Source: Bombus terrestris (lineage: Eukaryota > Arthropoda > Insecta > Hymenoptera > Apidae). From it: a stretch of 64,000 nucleotides of DNA. The stretch is from contig NW_025963557.1 of assembly GCF_910591885.1 (NCBI RefSeq), positions 1,798,001-1,862,000 of the forward strand, read 5' to 3'. Below are positions 40,425 through 53,720 of this stretch, one piece after another. The notes below the pieces were generated by a model, which saw only the letters and a program-made list of their open reading frames with translations, was not told where the DNA came from and ran no database searches. Position 1 is the stretch's first letter. Each line of letters opens with the position of its first letter. A program made the position numbers and the translations under genes.

Positions 40425-40528
40425 TATGTAGTTTGACATATGTAGTATGGCGTGATGTAGTATTACTTTATAATGTATGACGTTATGTAGCATTACCGTG
40501 TTACGAGTAACGTTGTATTGTGTTACTT
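40425..40528. repeat. Junction block, type beta, 104 bp
   Basis: Beta tail. The first half reads TATGTAGTTTGACA, with ACATATG instead of ACTTATG. Confidence 0.85.
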
Positions 40529-41878
40529 TATGACGTATGACGTCATGTAGTATTAGGTTACAACGTATGACGTTATGTATTATTACGATATAACGTATGA
40601 CGTTATGCAGTATTAGGTTATAACGTATGACGTCATGTAGTTTTGCGTTATAACGTATGACGTTATGTAGTATTACGCTATATCGTATGACGTCATGTGG
40701 TATTACGTTATTGCGAATAACGTTATATTGTGTTACTTTATGACGTATGACGTCATGTAGTATTACGTTATAACGTATGACGGTATGTAGTATTACGTTA
40801 TTCCGTATAACGTTATGTATTATTACGTTATGACGTATGACGTCATGTAGTATTACGATATAACGTACAACGTTATGTCGTATTACGTTATAACGTATCA
40901 TGTCATGTAGTATAACGTTATAACGTATGACGTTATTGAGTAGTACGTTATAACGTATGATGTCATGTGGTATTACGTTATTACGAATATCGTAATATTG
41001 TTAGACTTTATGACGTATGACGTCATATAGTATTACTTTATGACGTATGACGTCATGTAGTATTAGGTTACAACGTATGACGTCATGTAGTATTACGATA
41101 TAACGTATCATGTCATGTAGTATTACGTTATAACATATGACGTTATGGAGTATTACGTTTTAACGTATGAGGTCATGTGGTATTACGTTATTACGAAAAT
41201 CGTAATATTGTGTTACTTTATGACGTATGACGTTATGTTGTATTACGTTATAACGTATGACGGTATGTAGTATTACTTTATTCCGTATAACGTCATATCG
41301 TGTTACGTTATAAAGTATGACGTCGTGTAGTATTACGTTATAACGTATGACGTTATGTATTATTACGATATAACGTATGACGTCATGTAGTATTACGTTA
41401 TAACGTATGCCGTCATGTAGTATTACGTTATAACATATGCCGTCATGTAGTATTACGTTATAACATATGACGTTATGTATTATTACGATATAACGTATGA
41501 CGTTATGTAGTATTACGATATAAGGTATGACGTCATGTGGTGTTACGTAGTTGCGAATAACGTTATATTGTGTTACTTTATGACGTATGACGTCATGTAG
41601 TATTACGTTATAGCGTATGACGGTATGTAGTATTACGTTATTCCGTATAATGTTATATAGTGTTACTTTATGAAGTATGACGTTATGTTGTATTACGTTA
41701 TAGCGTATGACGCTATGGAGTATTACGTTATAACGTATGAGGTCATGTGGTATTACATTATTACGAATATCGTAATATTGTGTTACTTTATGATGTACGA
41801 CGTCATGTAGTATTACTTTATGACGCATGACGTCATGTGCTATTACGTTATTACGAATAACGTTATATTGTGTTACTT

Positions 41879-41982
41879 TATGTAGTATGACTTATGTAGT
41901 ATGACGTGATGTAGTATTACTTTATAATGTATGACGTTATGTAGCATTACGCTATTACGAATAACGTTGTACTGTGTTACTT
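41879..41982. repeat. Junction block, type gamma-1, 104 bp
   Basis: Partner of 33,263, followed by the same 370 bp as there. Confidence 0.85.
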
Positions 41983-42014
41983 TATAACGTATGACGTTAT
42001 GTAGTGTTACGTTA

Positions 42015-43065
42015 TAACGTATGACGTCGTGTAGTATTACGTTATAACGTATGACGTTATGTATTATTACGATATAACGTAATACGTTGTGCAGAATTGG
42101 GTTATAACGTATGACGTCATGTAGTATTACGTTATAACATATGACGTCATGTAGTATTACGATATAACGTACAACGTTATATAGAATTACGATATAACGC
42201 ACAACGTTATGTCGTATTACGTTATAACGTATCATGTCATGTAGTATTACGTTATATCGTATGACGTTATGGAGTATTACGTTATAACGTATGAGGTCAT
42301 GTGTTATTACGTTAATACGAATATCGTAATATTGTGTTACTTTACGACGTATGACGTCATGTAGTATTACTTTATTACGTATGACGTCATGTAGTATTAC
42401 TTTATTACGTATGACGTCATGTAGTATTAGGTTACAACGTATGACGTCATGTAGTATTAGGTTACAACGTATGACGTTATGTATTATTACGATATAACGT
42501 ATGACGTTATGCAGTATTATGTTATAACGTATGACGTCATGTAGTTTTGCGTTATAACGTATGACGTTATGTAGTATTACGATATAACGTATGACGTCAT
42601 GTGGTATTACGTTGTTGCGAATAACGTTATGTTGTGTTACTTTATGACGTATGACGTCATGTAGTGTTACGTTATAACGTATGACGGTATGTAGTATTAC
42701 GTTATTCCGTATAACGTTATGTAGTGTTACGTTATAAAGTATGACGTCGTGTAGTATTACGTTATAACGTATGACGTTATGTATTATTACGACATAACGT
42801 ATGACGTCACGTAGTATTACGTTATAACGTATGACGTCATGTAGTATTACGATATAACGTACAACGCTCTGTCGTATTACGTTATAACGTATCATGTCAT
42901 GTAGTATTACGTTATAACGTATGACGTTATGGAGTATTACGTTATAACGTATGAGGTCATGTGGTATTACATTATTACGAATATCGTAATATTGTGTTAC
43001 TTTATGACGTACGACGTCATGTAGTATTACTTTATGACGTATGACGTCATGTGGTATTACGTTAT
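42015..43065. repeat. 1.05-kb block, copy 1 (offset 5,248)
   Basis: It runs from a GTCGTGTAG unit after the junction block at 41,879 to the unit before 43,065. It recurs at 47,263-48,313. Shared rare units include ACGCTCTGTCG and the TTACGACGTATG joint. Confidence 0.75.
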
Positions 43066-43092
43066 TGCGAATAACGTTATATTATGTTACTT

Positions 43093-43196
43093 TATGTAGT
43101 ATGACTTATGTAGTATGACGTGATGTAGTATTACTTTATAATGTATGACGTTATGTAGCATTACCGTATTACGAGTAACGCTGTATTGTGTTACTT
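43093..43196. repeat. Junction block, type delta, 104 bp
   Basis: Tail CCGTATTACGAGT with a private ACGCTGTATTG. The first half has the ordinary TAGTATGAC. Confidence 0.85.
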
Positions 43197-45086
43197 TATG
43201 ACGTATGACGTCATGTAGTATTACGTTATAACGTACGACGTTATGGAGTATTACGTTATAACGTATGAGGTCATGTGGTATTACGTTATTACGAATATCG
43301 TAATATTGTGTTACTTTATGACGTATGACGTCATGTAGTATTACTTTATGACGTATGACGTCATGTAGTATTACTTTATGACGTATGACGTCATGTAGTA
43401 TTACTTTATGACGTATGACGTCATGTAGTATTAGGTTACAACTTATGACGTTATGTATTATTACGATATAACGTATGACGTTATGTAGTATTACGATATA
43501 ACGTATGACGTCATGTGGTGTTACGTAATTGCGAATAACGTTATATTGTGTTACTGTATGACGTATGACGTCATGTAGTATTAGGTTACAACGTATGACG
43601 TTATGTATTATTATGTTATAACGTAGGACATTATGTATTATTACGATATAACGTATGACGTCATGTAGTATTACGTTATAACGTATGACGTCATGTAGTA
43701 TTACGTTATTGCGAATATCGTAATATTGTGTTACTTTATGACGTATGACGTCATGTAGTATTACTTTATGACGTATGACGTCATGTAGTATTACTTTATG
43801 ACGTATGACGTCATGTAGTATTACTTTATGACGTATGACGTCATGTAGTATTACTTTATGACGTATGACGTCATGTAGTATTAGGTTACAACGTATGACG
43901 TCATGTAGTATTAGGTTACAACGTATGACGTTATGTATTATTACGATATAACGTATGACGTTATGCAGTATTAGGTTATAACGTATGACGTCATGTAGTT
44001 TTGCGTTATAACGTATGACGTTATGTAGTATTACGATATAACGTATGACGTCATGTGGTGTTACGCTATTGCGAATAACGTTATATTGTGTTACTTTATG
44101 ACGTATGACGTCATGTATTATTACGTTATAACATATGACGGTATGTAGTATTACGTTATTCCGTATAACGTTATATAGTGTTACTTTATGAAGTATGACG
44201 TTATGGAGCATTACGTTATAACGTATGAGGTCATGTGGTATTACATTAGTACGAATATCGTAATATTGTGTTACTTTATGACGTGTGACGTCATGTAGTA
44301 TTAGGTTACAACGTATGACGTTATGTATTATTACGATATAACGTATGACGTTATGCAGTTTTAGGTTATAACGTATGACGTCATGTAGTTTTGCATTATA
44401 ACGTATGACGTTATGTAGTATTACGATATAACGTATGACGTCATGTGGTGTTACGTTATTGCGAATAACGTTATATTGTGCTACTTTATGACGTATGACG
44501 TCATGTAGTATTACGTTATAACATATGACGGTATGTAGTATTACGTTATTCCGTATAACGTTATATAGTGTTACTTTATGACGTATGACGTCATGTAGTA
44601 TTAGGTTACAACGTATGACGTTATGTATTATTACGATATAACGTATGACGTTATGCAGTATTAGGTTATAACGTATGACGTCATGTAGTTTTGCGTTATA
44701 ACTTATGACGTTATGTAGTATTGCGATACAACGTATGACGTCATGTGGTGTTACGTTATTGCGAATAACGTTATATTGTGTTACTTTATGACGTATGACG
44801 TCATGTAGTATTACGTTATAACGTATGACGGTATGTAGTATTACGTTATTCCGTATAACGTTATATAGTGTTACTTTATGATGTATGACGTTATGTTGTA
44901 TTACGTTATAGCGTATGACGTTATGGAGCATTACGTTATAACATATGAGGTCATGTGGTATTACATTAGTACGAATATCGTAATATTGTGTTACTTTATG
45001 TAGTATGACGTCATGTAGTATTACTTTATGACGTATGACGTCATGTGGTATTACGTTATTGCGAGTAACGTTATATTATGTTGCTT

Positions 45087-45190
45087 TATGTAGTATGACT
45101 TATGTAGTATGGCGTGATGTAGTATTACTTTATAATGTATGACGTTATGTAGCATTACCGTGTTACGAGTATCGTTGTATTGTGTTACTT
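45087..45190. repeat. Junction block, type beta, 104 bp (last in window)
   Basis: Beta tail with a private GAGTATCGTTG. No further junction block occurs in the remaining 18.8 kb. Confidence 0.85.
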
Positions 45191-46301
45191 TATGACGTGT
45201 GACGTCATGTAGTATTAGGTTACAACGTATGACGTTATGTATTATTACGATATAACGTATGACGTTATGCAGTATTAGGTTATAACGTATGACGTCATGT
45301 AGTTTTGCGTTATAACGTATGACGTTATGTAGTATTACGCTATATCGTATGACGTCATGTGGTATTACGTTATTGCGAATAACGTTATATTGTGTTACTT
45401 TATGACGTATGACGTCATGTAGTATTACGTTATAACGTATGACGGTATGTAGTATTACGTTATTCCGTATAACGTTATGTATTATTACGTTATAACGTAT
45501 GACGTCATGTAGTATTACGATATAACGTACAACGTTGTGTCGTATTACGTTATAACGTATCATGTTATGTAGTATAACGTTATAACGTATGACGTTATGC
45601 AGTATTACGTTATAACGTATGAGGTCATGTGGTATTATGTTATTACGAATATCGTAATGTTGTGTTACGTTATGACGTATGACGTCATGTAGTATTACTT
45701 TATGACGTATGACGTCATGTAGTATTAGGTGACAACGTATGACGTTATGTATTATTACGATATAACGTATGACGTTATGTAGTATTACGATATAACGTAT
45801 GACGTCATGTGGTGTTACGTAATTGCGAATAACGTTATATTGTGTTACTTTATGACGTATGACGTCATGTAGTATTACGTTATAACGTATGACGGTATGT
45901 AGTATTACGTTATTCCGTATAACGTTATGTATTATTACGTTATGACGTATGACGTCATGTAGTATTACGATATAACGTACAACGTTATGTCGTATTACGT
46001 TATAACGTATCATGTCATGTAGTATAACGTTATAACGTATGACGTTATGGAGTATTACGTTATAACGTATGATGTCATGTGGTATTACGTTATTACGAAT
46101 ATCGTAATATTGTTAGACTTTATGACGTATGACGTCATATAGTATTACTTTATGACGTATGACGTCATGTAGTATTAGGTTACAACGTATGACGTCATGT
46201 AGTATTACGATATAACGTACAACGTTATGTCGTATTACGTTATAACGTATCATGTCATGTAGTATTACGTTATAACATATGACGTTATGGAGTATTACGT
46301 T

Positions 46302-49300
46302 TTAACGTATGAGGTCATGTGGTATTACGTTATTACGAATATCGTAATATTGTGTTACTTTATGACGTATGACGTTATGTATTATTACGATATAACGTAT
46401 GACGTCATGTAGTATTACGTTATAACGTATGACGTCATGTAGTATTACGATATAACGTACAACGTTGTGTCGTATTACGTTATAACGTATCATGTCATGT
46501 AGTATTACGTTATAAAGTATGACGTTATGGAGTATTACGTTATAAGGTATGAGGTCATGTGGTATTACGTTATTACGAATATCGTAATATTGTGTTACTT
46601 TATGACGTATTACGTCATGTAGTATTACTAAATGACGTATGACGTCATGTAGTATTAGGTTACAACATATGACTTTATGTATTATTACGATATAACGTAT
46701 GACGTCATGTAGTATTATGTTATAACGTATGCCGTCATGTAGTATTACGTTATAACATATGACGTTATGTATTATTACGATATAACGTATGACGTTATGT
46801 AGTATTACGATATAAGGTATGACGTCATGTGGTGTTACGTAGTTGCGAATAACGTTATATTGTGTTACTTTATGACGTATGACGTCATGTAGTATTACGT
46901 TATAGCGTATGACGGTATGTAGTATTACGTTATTCCGTATAATGTTATATAGTGTTACTTTATGAAGTATGACGTTATGTTGTATTACGTTATAGCGTAT
47001 GACGCTATGGAGTATTACGTTATAACGTATGAGGTCATGTGGTATTACATTATTACGAATATCGTAATATTGTGTTACTTTATGATGTACGACGTCATGT
47101 AGTATTACTTTATGACGTATGACGTCATGTAGTATTACTTTATTACGTATGACGTCATGTAGTATTAGGTTACAACGTATGACGTCATGTAGTATTAGGT
47201 TACAACGTATGACGTTATGTATTATTACGATATAACGTATGACGTTATGCAGTATTATGTTATAACGTATGACGTCGTGTAGTATTACGTTATAACGTAT
47301 GACGTTATGTATTATTACGATATAACGTAATACGTTGTGCAGAATTGGGTTATAACGTATGACGTCATGTAGTATTACGTTATAACATATGACGTCATGT
47401 AGTATTACGATATAACGTACAACGTTATATAGAATTACGATATAACGCACAACGTTATGTCGTATTACGTTATAACGTATCATGTCATGTAGTATTTCGT
47501 TATATCGTATGACGTTATGGAGTATTACGTTATAACGTATGAGGTCATGTGTTATTACGTTATTACGAATATCGTAATATTGTGTTACCTTACGACGTAT
47601 GACGTCATGTAGTATTACTTTATTACGTATGACGTCATGTAGTATTACTTTATTACGTATGACGTCATGTAGTATTAGGTTACAACGTATGACGTCATGT
47701 AGTATTAGGTTACAACGTATGACGTTATGTATTATTACGATATAACGTATGACGTTATGCAGTATTATGTTATAACGTATGACGTCATGTAGTTTTGCGT
47801 TATAACGTATGACGTTATGTAGTATTACGATATAACGTATGACGTCATGTGGTATTACGTTATTGCGAATAACGTTATATTGTGTTACTTTATGACGTAT
47901 GACGTCATGTAGTGTTACGTTATAACGTATGACGGTATGTAGTATTACGTTATTCCGTATAACGTTATATAGTGTTACGTTATAAAGTATGACGTCGTGT
48001 AGTATTACGTTATAACGTATGACGTTATGTATTATTACGACATAACGTATGACGTCATGTAGTATTACGTTATAACGTATGACGTCATGTAGTATTACGA
48101 TATAACGTACAACGCTCTGTCGTATTACGTTATAACGTATCATGTCATGTAGTATTACGTTATAACGTATGACGTTATGGAGTATTACGTTATAACGTAT
48201 GAGGTCATGTGGTATTACATTATTACGAATATCGTAATATTGTGTTACTTTATGACGTACGACGTGATGTAGTATTACTTTATGACGTATGACGTCATGT
48301 GGTATTACGTTATAACGTACGACGTTATGGAGTATTACGTTATAACGTATGAGGTCATGTGGTATTACGTTATTACGAATATCGTAATATTGTGTTACTT
48401 TATGACGTATGACGTCATGTAGTATTACTTTATGACGTATGACGTCGTGTAGTATTACTTTATGACGTATGACGTCATGTAGTATTACTTTATGACGTAT
48501 GACGTCATGTAGTATTACTTTATGACGTATGACGTCATGTAGTATTAGGTTACAACTTATGACGTTATGTATTATTACGATATAACGTATGACGTTATGT
48601 AGTATTACGATATAACGTATGACGTCATGTGGTGTTACGTAATTGCGAATAACGTTATATTGTGTTACTGTATGACGTATGACGTCATGTAGTATTAGGT
48701 TACAATGTATGACGTTATGTATTATTATGTTATAACGTAGGACATTATGTATTATTACGATATAACGTATGACGTCATGTAGTATTACGTTATAACGTAT
48801 GACGTCATGTAGTATTACGTTATTGCGAATATCGTAATATTGTGTTACTTTATGACGTATGACGTCATGTAGTATTACTTTATGACGTATGACGTCATGT
48901 AGTATTACTTTATGACGTATGACGTCATGTAGTATTAGGTTACAACGTATGACGTCATGTAGTATTAGGTTACAACGTATGACGTTATGTATTATTACGA
49001 TATAACGTATGACGTTATGCAGTATTAGGTTATAACGTATGACGTCATGTAGTTGTGCGTTATAACGTATGACGTTATGTAGTATTACGATATAACGTAT
49101 GACGTCATGTGGTGTTACGTTATTCTGAATAACGTTATATTGTGTTACTTTATGACGTATGACGTCATGTAGTATTAGGTTACAACGTATGACGTTATGT
49201 ATTATTACGATATAACGTATGACGTTATGCAGCATTAGGTTATAACGTATGACGTCATGTAGTTTTGCGTTATAACGTATGACGTTATGTAGTATTACGA

Positions 49301-49628
49301 TATAACGTATGACGTCATGTGGTGTTACGTTATTGCGAATAACGTTATATTGTGCTACTTTGTGACGTATGACGTAATGTAGTATTACGTTATAACGTAT
49401 GACGTCATGTGGTATTACTTTATTACGAATAACGTTATATTGTGATTCTTTATGACGTATGACGTCATGTAGTATTACTTTATGACGTATGACGTCATGT
49501 AGTATTAGGTTACAACGTATGACGTTCTGTATTATTACGATATAACGTATGACGTTATGCAGTATTAGGTTATAACGTATGACGTCATGTAGTTTTGCGT
49601 TATAACGTATGACGTTATGTAGTAACAC
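46302..49628 (-). other. Longest minus-strand open frame (1,108 codons), probably not a gene
   Basis: The frame reads as 5-residue repeats (VIRYN, VILHD and variants such as VIRHK, VIIHN, VTQYN). One minus-strand frame of the 30-bp monomer has no stop, so any array with constant phase gives a long open frame. This one is long because 45.2-49.7 kb has no phase change. Units differ freely at coding positions (Y to H, N to K, R to C), there is no signal peptide or recognisable domain, and the frame ends wherever a unit variant happens to give a stop. I see no promoter or splice signal tied to it. Confidence 0.7.
47263..48313. repeat. 1.05-kb block, copy 2 (offset 5,248)
   Basis: Second copy of 42,015-43,065. 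The following sequence switches directly to material matching 43,227 onward, skipping the junction block present in the source region. Confidence 0.75.
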
Positions 49629-49690
49629 GATATAACGTATGACGTCATGTGGTGTTACGTTATTGCGAATAACGTTATATTGTGCTACTT

Positions 49691-49700
49691 TGTGACTATG
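49691..49700. other. 29-bp unit: -1 base (GTGACTATG)
   Basis: GTGACGTATGACG has become GTGACTATGACG. The phase drops by 1. The same change is found at 53,711. Confidence 0.8.
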
Positions 49701-51689
49701 ACGTAATGTAGTATTACGTTATAACATATGACGGTATGTAGTATTACGTTATTCGGTATAACGTTATATAGTGTTACTTTATGAAGTATGACGTTATGTT
49801 GTATTACGTTATAGCGTATGACGTTATGGAGCATTACGTTATAACGTATGAGGTCATGTGGTATTACATTAGTACGAATATCGTAATATTGTGTTACTTT
49901 ATGACGTACGACGTCATGTATTATTACTTTATGACGTATGACGTCGTGTAGTATTACGTTATAACGTATGACGTTATGTATTATTACGATATAACGTAAT
50001 ACGTTATGCAGAATTGGGTTATAACGTATGACGTCATGTAGTATTACGTTATAACGTATGACGTCATGTGGTGTTACGTTATTGCGAATAACGTTATATT
50101 GTGCTACTTTGTGACGTATGACGTAATGTAGTATTACGTTATAACATATGACGGTATGTAGTATTACGTTATTCGGTATAACGTTATATAGTGTTACTTT
50201 ATGAAGTATGACGTTATGTTGTATTACGTTATAGCGTATGACGTTATGGAGCATTACGATATAACGTATGACGTCATGTGGTGTTACGTAATTGCGAATA
50301 ACGTTATATTGTGTTACTTTATGACGTATGACGTCATGTAGTATTAGGTTACAACGTATGACGTTATGTATTATTACGTTATAACGTAGGACGTTATGTA
50401 TTATTACGATATAACGTATGACGTCATGTAGTATTACGTTATAACGTATGACGTCATGTAGTATTACGTTATTACGAATATCGTAATATTGTGTTACTTT
50501 ATGACGTATGACGTCATGTAGTATTACTTTATGACGTATGACGTCATGTAGTATTACTTTATGACGTATGACGTCATGTAGTATTAGGTTACAACGTATG
50601 ACGTCATGTAGTATTAGGTTACAACGTATGACGTTATGTATTATTACGATATAACGTATGACGTTATGCAGTATTAGGCTATAACGTATGACGTCATGTA
50701 GTTTTGCGTTATAACGTATGACGTTATGTAGTATTACGATATAACGTATGACGTCATGTGGTGTTACGTTATTGCGAATAACGTTATATTGTGTTACTTT
50801 ATGACGTATGACGTCATGTAGTATTAGGTTACAACGTATGACGTCATGTAGTATTAGGTTACAACGTATGACGTTATGTATTATTACGATATAACGTATG
50901 ACGTTATGCAGTATTAGGCTATAACGTATGACGTCATGTAGTTTTGCGTTATAACGTATGACGTTATGTAGTATTACGATATAACGTATGAGGTCATGTG
51001 GTATTACATTAGTACGAATATCGTAATATTGTGTTACTTTATGACGTACGACGTCATGTAGTATTACGTTATAACGTATGACGGTATGTAGTATTATGTT
51101 ATTCCGTATAACGTTATGTATTATTACGATATAACGAACAACGTCATATAGAATTACGATATAACGCACAACGTTATGTCGTATTACGTTATAACGTATC
51201 ATGTCATGTAGTATTACATTATAACATATGACGTCATGTAGTGTTACGATATAACGTACAACGTTATATAGAATTTCGATATAACGCACAACGTTATATA
51301 GAATTTCGATATAACGCACAACGTTATGTCGTATTACGTTATAAGGTATCATGTCATGTAGCATTACGTTATAACGTATGACGGTATGTAGTATTGCGTT
51401 ATTCCGTATAACGTTATATAGTGTTACGTTATAAAGTATGACGTCATGTAGTATTACGTTATAACGTATGACGTCTTGTAGTATTACGATATAACGTACA
51501 ACGTTATGTCGTATTACGTTATAACGTATCATGTCATGTAGTATTACGTTATAACGTATGCCGTCATGTAGTATTACGTTATAACATATGACGTCATGTA
51601 GTATTACGATATAACGTACAACGTTATATAGAATTACGATATAACGCACAACGTTATGTCCTATTACGTTATAACGTATGACGTCATGT

Positions 51690-52860
51690 AGTATTACGTT
51701 ATAACGTATGACGTTATGGGGTATTACGTTATAACGTATGAGGTCATGTGGTATTACGTTATTACGAATATCGTAATATTGTGATACTTTATGACGTATG
51801 ACGCCATGTAGTGTTACGTTATAACGTATGGCGTTATGTAGTATTACGATTTAACGTATGACGTCATGTGGTATTACGTTATTGCGAATAACGTTATATT
51901 GTGTTACTTTATTATGTATGACGTCATGTAGTATTACGTTATAACGTATGACGGTATGTAGTATTACGTTATTCCGTATAACGTTATATAGTGTTACTTT
52001 TTGAAGTATGACGTTATGTTGTATTACCTTATAACGTATGACGTTATGGAGTATTACGTTATAACGTATGAGGTCATGTGGTATTACATTATTACGAATA
52101 TCGTAATATTGTGTTACTTTATGACGTACGACGTCATGTAGTATTACTTTATGACGTATGACGTCATGTAGTATTACGTTATTCCGTATAACGTTATATC
52201 ATGTTACTTTATGACGTATGACGTCATGTAGTATCACTTTATGACATATGACGTCATGTAGTATTAGGTTACAACGTATGACGTTATGTATTATTACGAT
52301 ATAACGTATGACGTTATGTATTATTACGATATAACGTATGACGTCATGTAGTATTGCGTAATAACGTATGCCGTCATGTAGTATTACGTTATAACATATG
52401 ACGTCATGTAGTATTACGATATAACGTACAACGTTATATAGAATTACGATATAACGCACAACGTTATGTCGTATTACGTTATAACGTATCATGTCATGTA
52501 GTATTACGTTATAACGTATGACGTTATGGAGTATTACGTTATAACGTATGAGGTCATGTGGTATTACGTTATTACGAATAACGTTATATTGTGTTACTTT
52601 ATGACGTATGTCGTCATGTAGTATTACTTTATGACGTATGACGTCATGTAGTATTACTTTATGACGTATGACGTCATGTAGTATTACTTTATGACGTATG
52701 ACCTCATGTAGTATTAGGTTACAACGTATGACGTTATGTATTATTACGATATAACGTATGACGTTATGTATTATTACGATATAACGTATGACGTTATGTA
52801 GCATTACGTTATAACGTATGAGGTCATGTGGTATTACATTAGTACGAATATCGTAATATT
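51690..52860. repeat. 1.2-kb block repeated at 55,470 and 60,360
   Basis: It starts with a GACGTTATGGGG unit and runs through the ATCATGTTACTT joint at 52,199. The same block lies at offset 3,779 (55,470-56,640) and a further 4,890 (60,360-61,530). Confidence 0.8.
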
Positions 52861-53710
52861 GTGTTACTTTATGACGTGTGACGTCATGTAGTATTAGGTT
52901 ACAACGTATGACGTTATGTATTATTACGATATAACGTATGACGTTATGCAGTATTAGGTTATAACGTATGACGTCATGTAGTTGTGCGTTATAACGTATG
53001 ACGTTATGTAGTATTACGATATAACGTATGACGTCATGTGGTGTTACGTTATTGCGAATAACGTTATATTGTGCTACTTTATGACGTATGACGTCATGTA
53101 GTATTACGTTATAACATATGACGGTATGTAGTATTACGTTATTACGTATAACGTTATATAGTGTTACTTTATGACGTATGACGTCATGTAGTATTAGGTT
53201 ACAACGTATGACGTTATGTATTATTACGATATAACGTATGACGTTATGCAGCATTAGGTTATAACGTATGACGTCATGTAGTTTTGCGTTATAACGTATG
53301 ACGTTATGTAGTATTACGATATAACGTATGACGTCATGTGGTGTTACGTTATTGCGAATAACGTTATATTGTGCTACTTTGTGACGTATGACGTAATGTA
53401 GTATTACGTTATAACGTATGACGTCATGTGGTATTACTTTATTACGAATAACGTTATATTGTGATTCTTTATGACGTATGACGTCATGTAGTATTACTTT
53501 ATGACGTATGACGTCATGTAGTATTAGGTTACAACGTATGACGTTCTGTATTATTACGATATAACGTATGACGTTATGCAGTATTAGGTTATAACGTATG
53601 ACGTCATGTAGTTTTGCGTTATAACGTATGACGTTATGTAGTAACACGATATAACGTATGACGTCATGTGGTGTTACGTTATTGCGAATAACGTTATATT
53701 GTGCTACTTT

Positions 53711-53720
53711 GTGACTATGA
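53711..53720. other. 29-bp unit: -1 base (GTGACTATG)
   Basis: Second copy of the deletion. The corresponding sites near 56,921 and 60,341 keep the full GTGACGTATG, so the deletion marks only two of the four right-domain copies. Confidence 0.8.

Larger units (their letters stand above)
30910..45190. repeat. Half-register domain
   Basis: Eleven junction blocks subdivide this stretch after the one at 30,776, and each moves the array 15 bp out of register (with a further -1). Isolated single-base losses occur at about 32,955, 36,301 and 40,033. Module pairs include 33,240-33,745 with 41,856-42,360 (offset 8,616), the stretch after 33,787 with that after 43,093, and 35,700-37,000 with 39,430-40,800 (offset 3,731, then 3,761). 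In the first copy of the last pair one whole 30-bp unit is missing near 36,350. Confidence 0.8.
45191..49690. repeat. Segment of reused neighbouring modules without junction blocks
   Basis: It is built from pieces seen further left: 45,190-46,300 resembles 36,770-37,150 and 40,530-41,160; 46,370-47,110 resembles 37,200-38,110 and 41,220-41,830 (shared rare ATAAGGTATGACG and GTAGTTGCG); 47,263-48,313 is the second copy of the 1.05-kb block; 48,311-49,120 resembles 43,227-44,060. The phase is constant throughout, which gives the longest minus-strand open frame. Confidence 0.75.
49691..53710. repeat. Right-domain module 1 (about 4.0 kb)
   Basis: It starts at a one-base deletion (GTGACTATGACG) near 49,693, which recurs 4,019 bp later. 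Compared with the next module it carries an extra 240-bp turn near 50,580-51,000, seen as GTATTAGGCT at 50,671 and 50,911. Confidence 0.8.

Noticed and set aside
46302..49628. Long minus-strand open frames as protein genes
   Set aside because: They follow from a 30-bp unit whose one minus-strand frame has no stop. Their ends fall on variant units and phase changes, the residues change freely between units, and no domain or regulatory context is visible.
46302..49628. Pentapeptide-repeat protein family
   Set aside because: The 5-residue period and the N/D before a hydrophobic residue look similar, but the family's small residue two places before the central hydrophobic is Y or H here, and the period comes from the 15-bp DNA half-unit.
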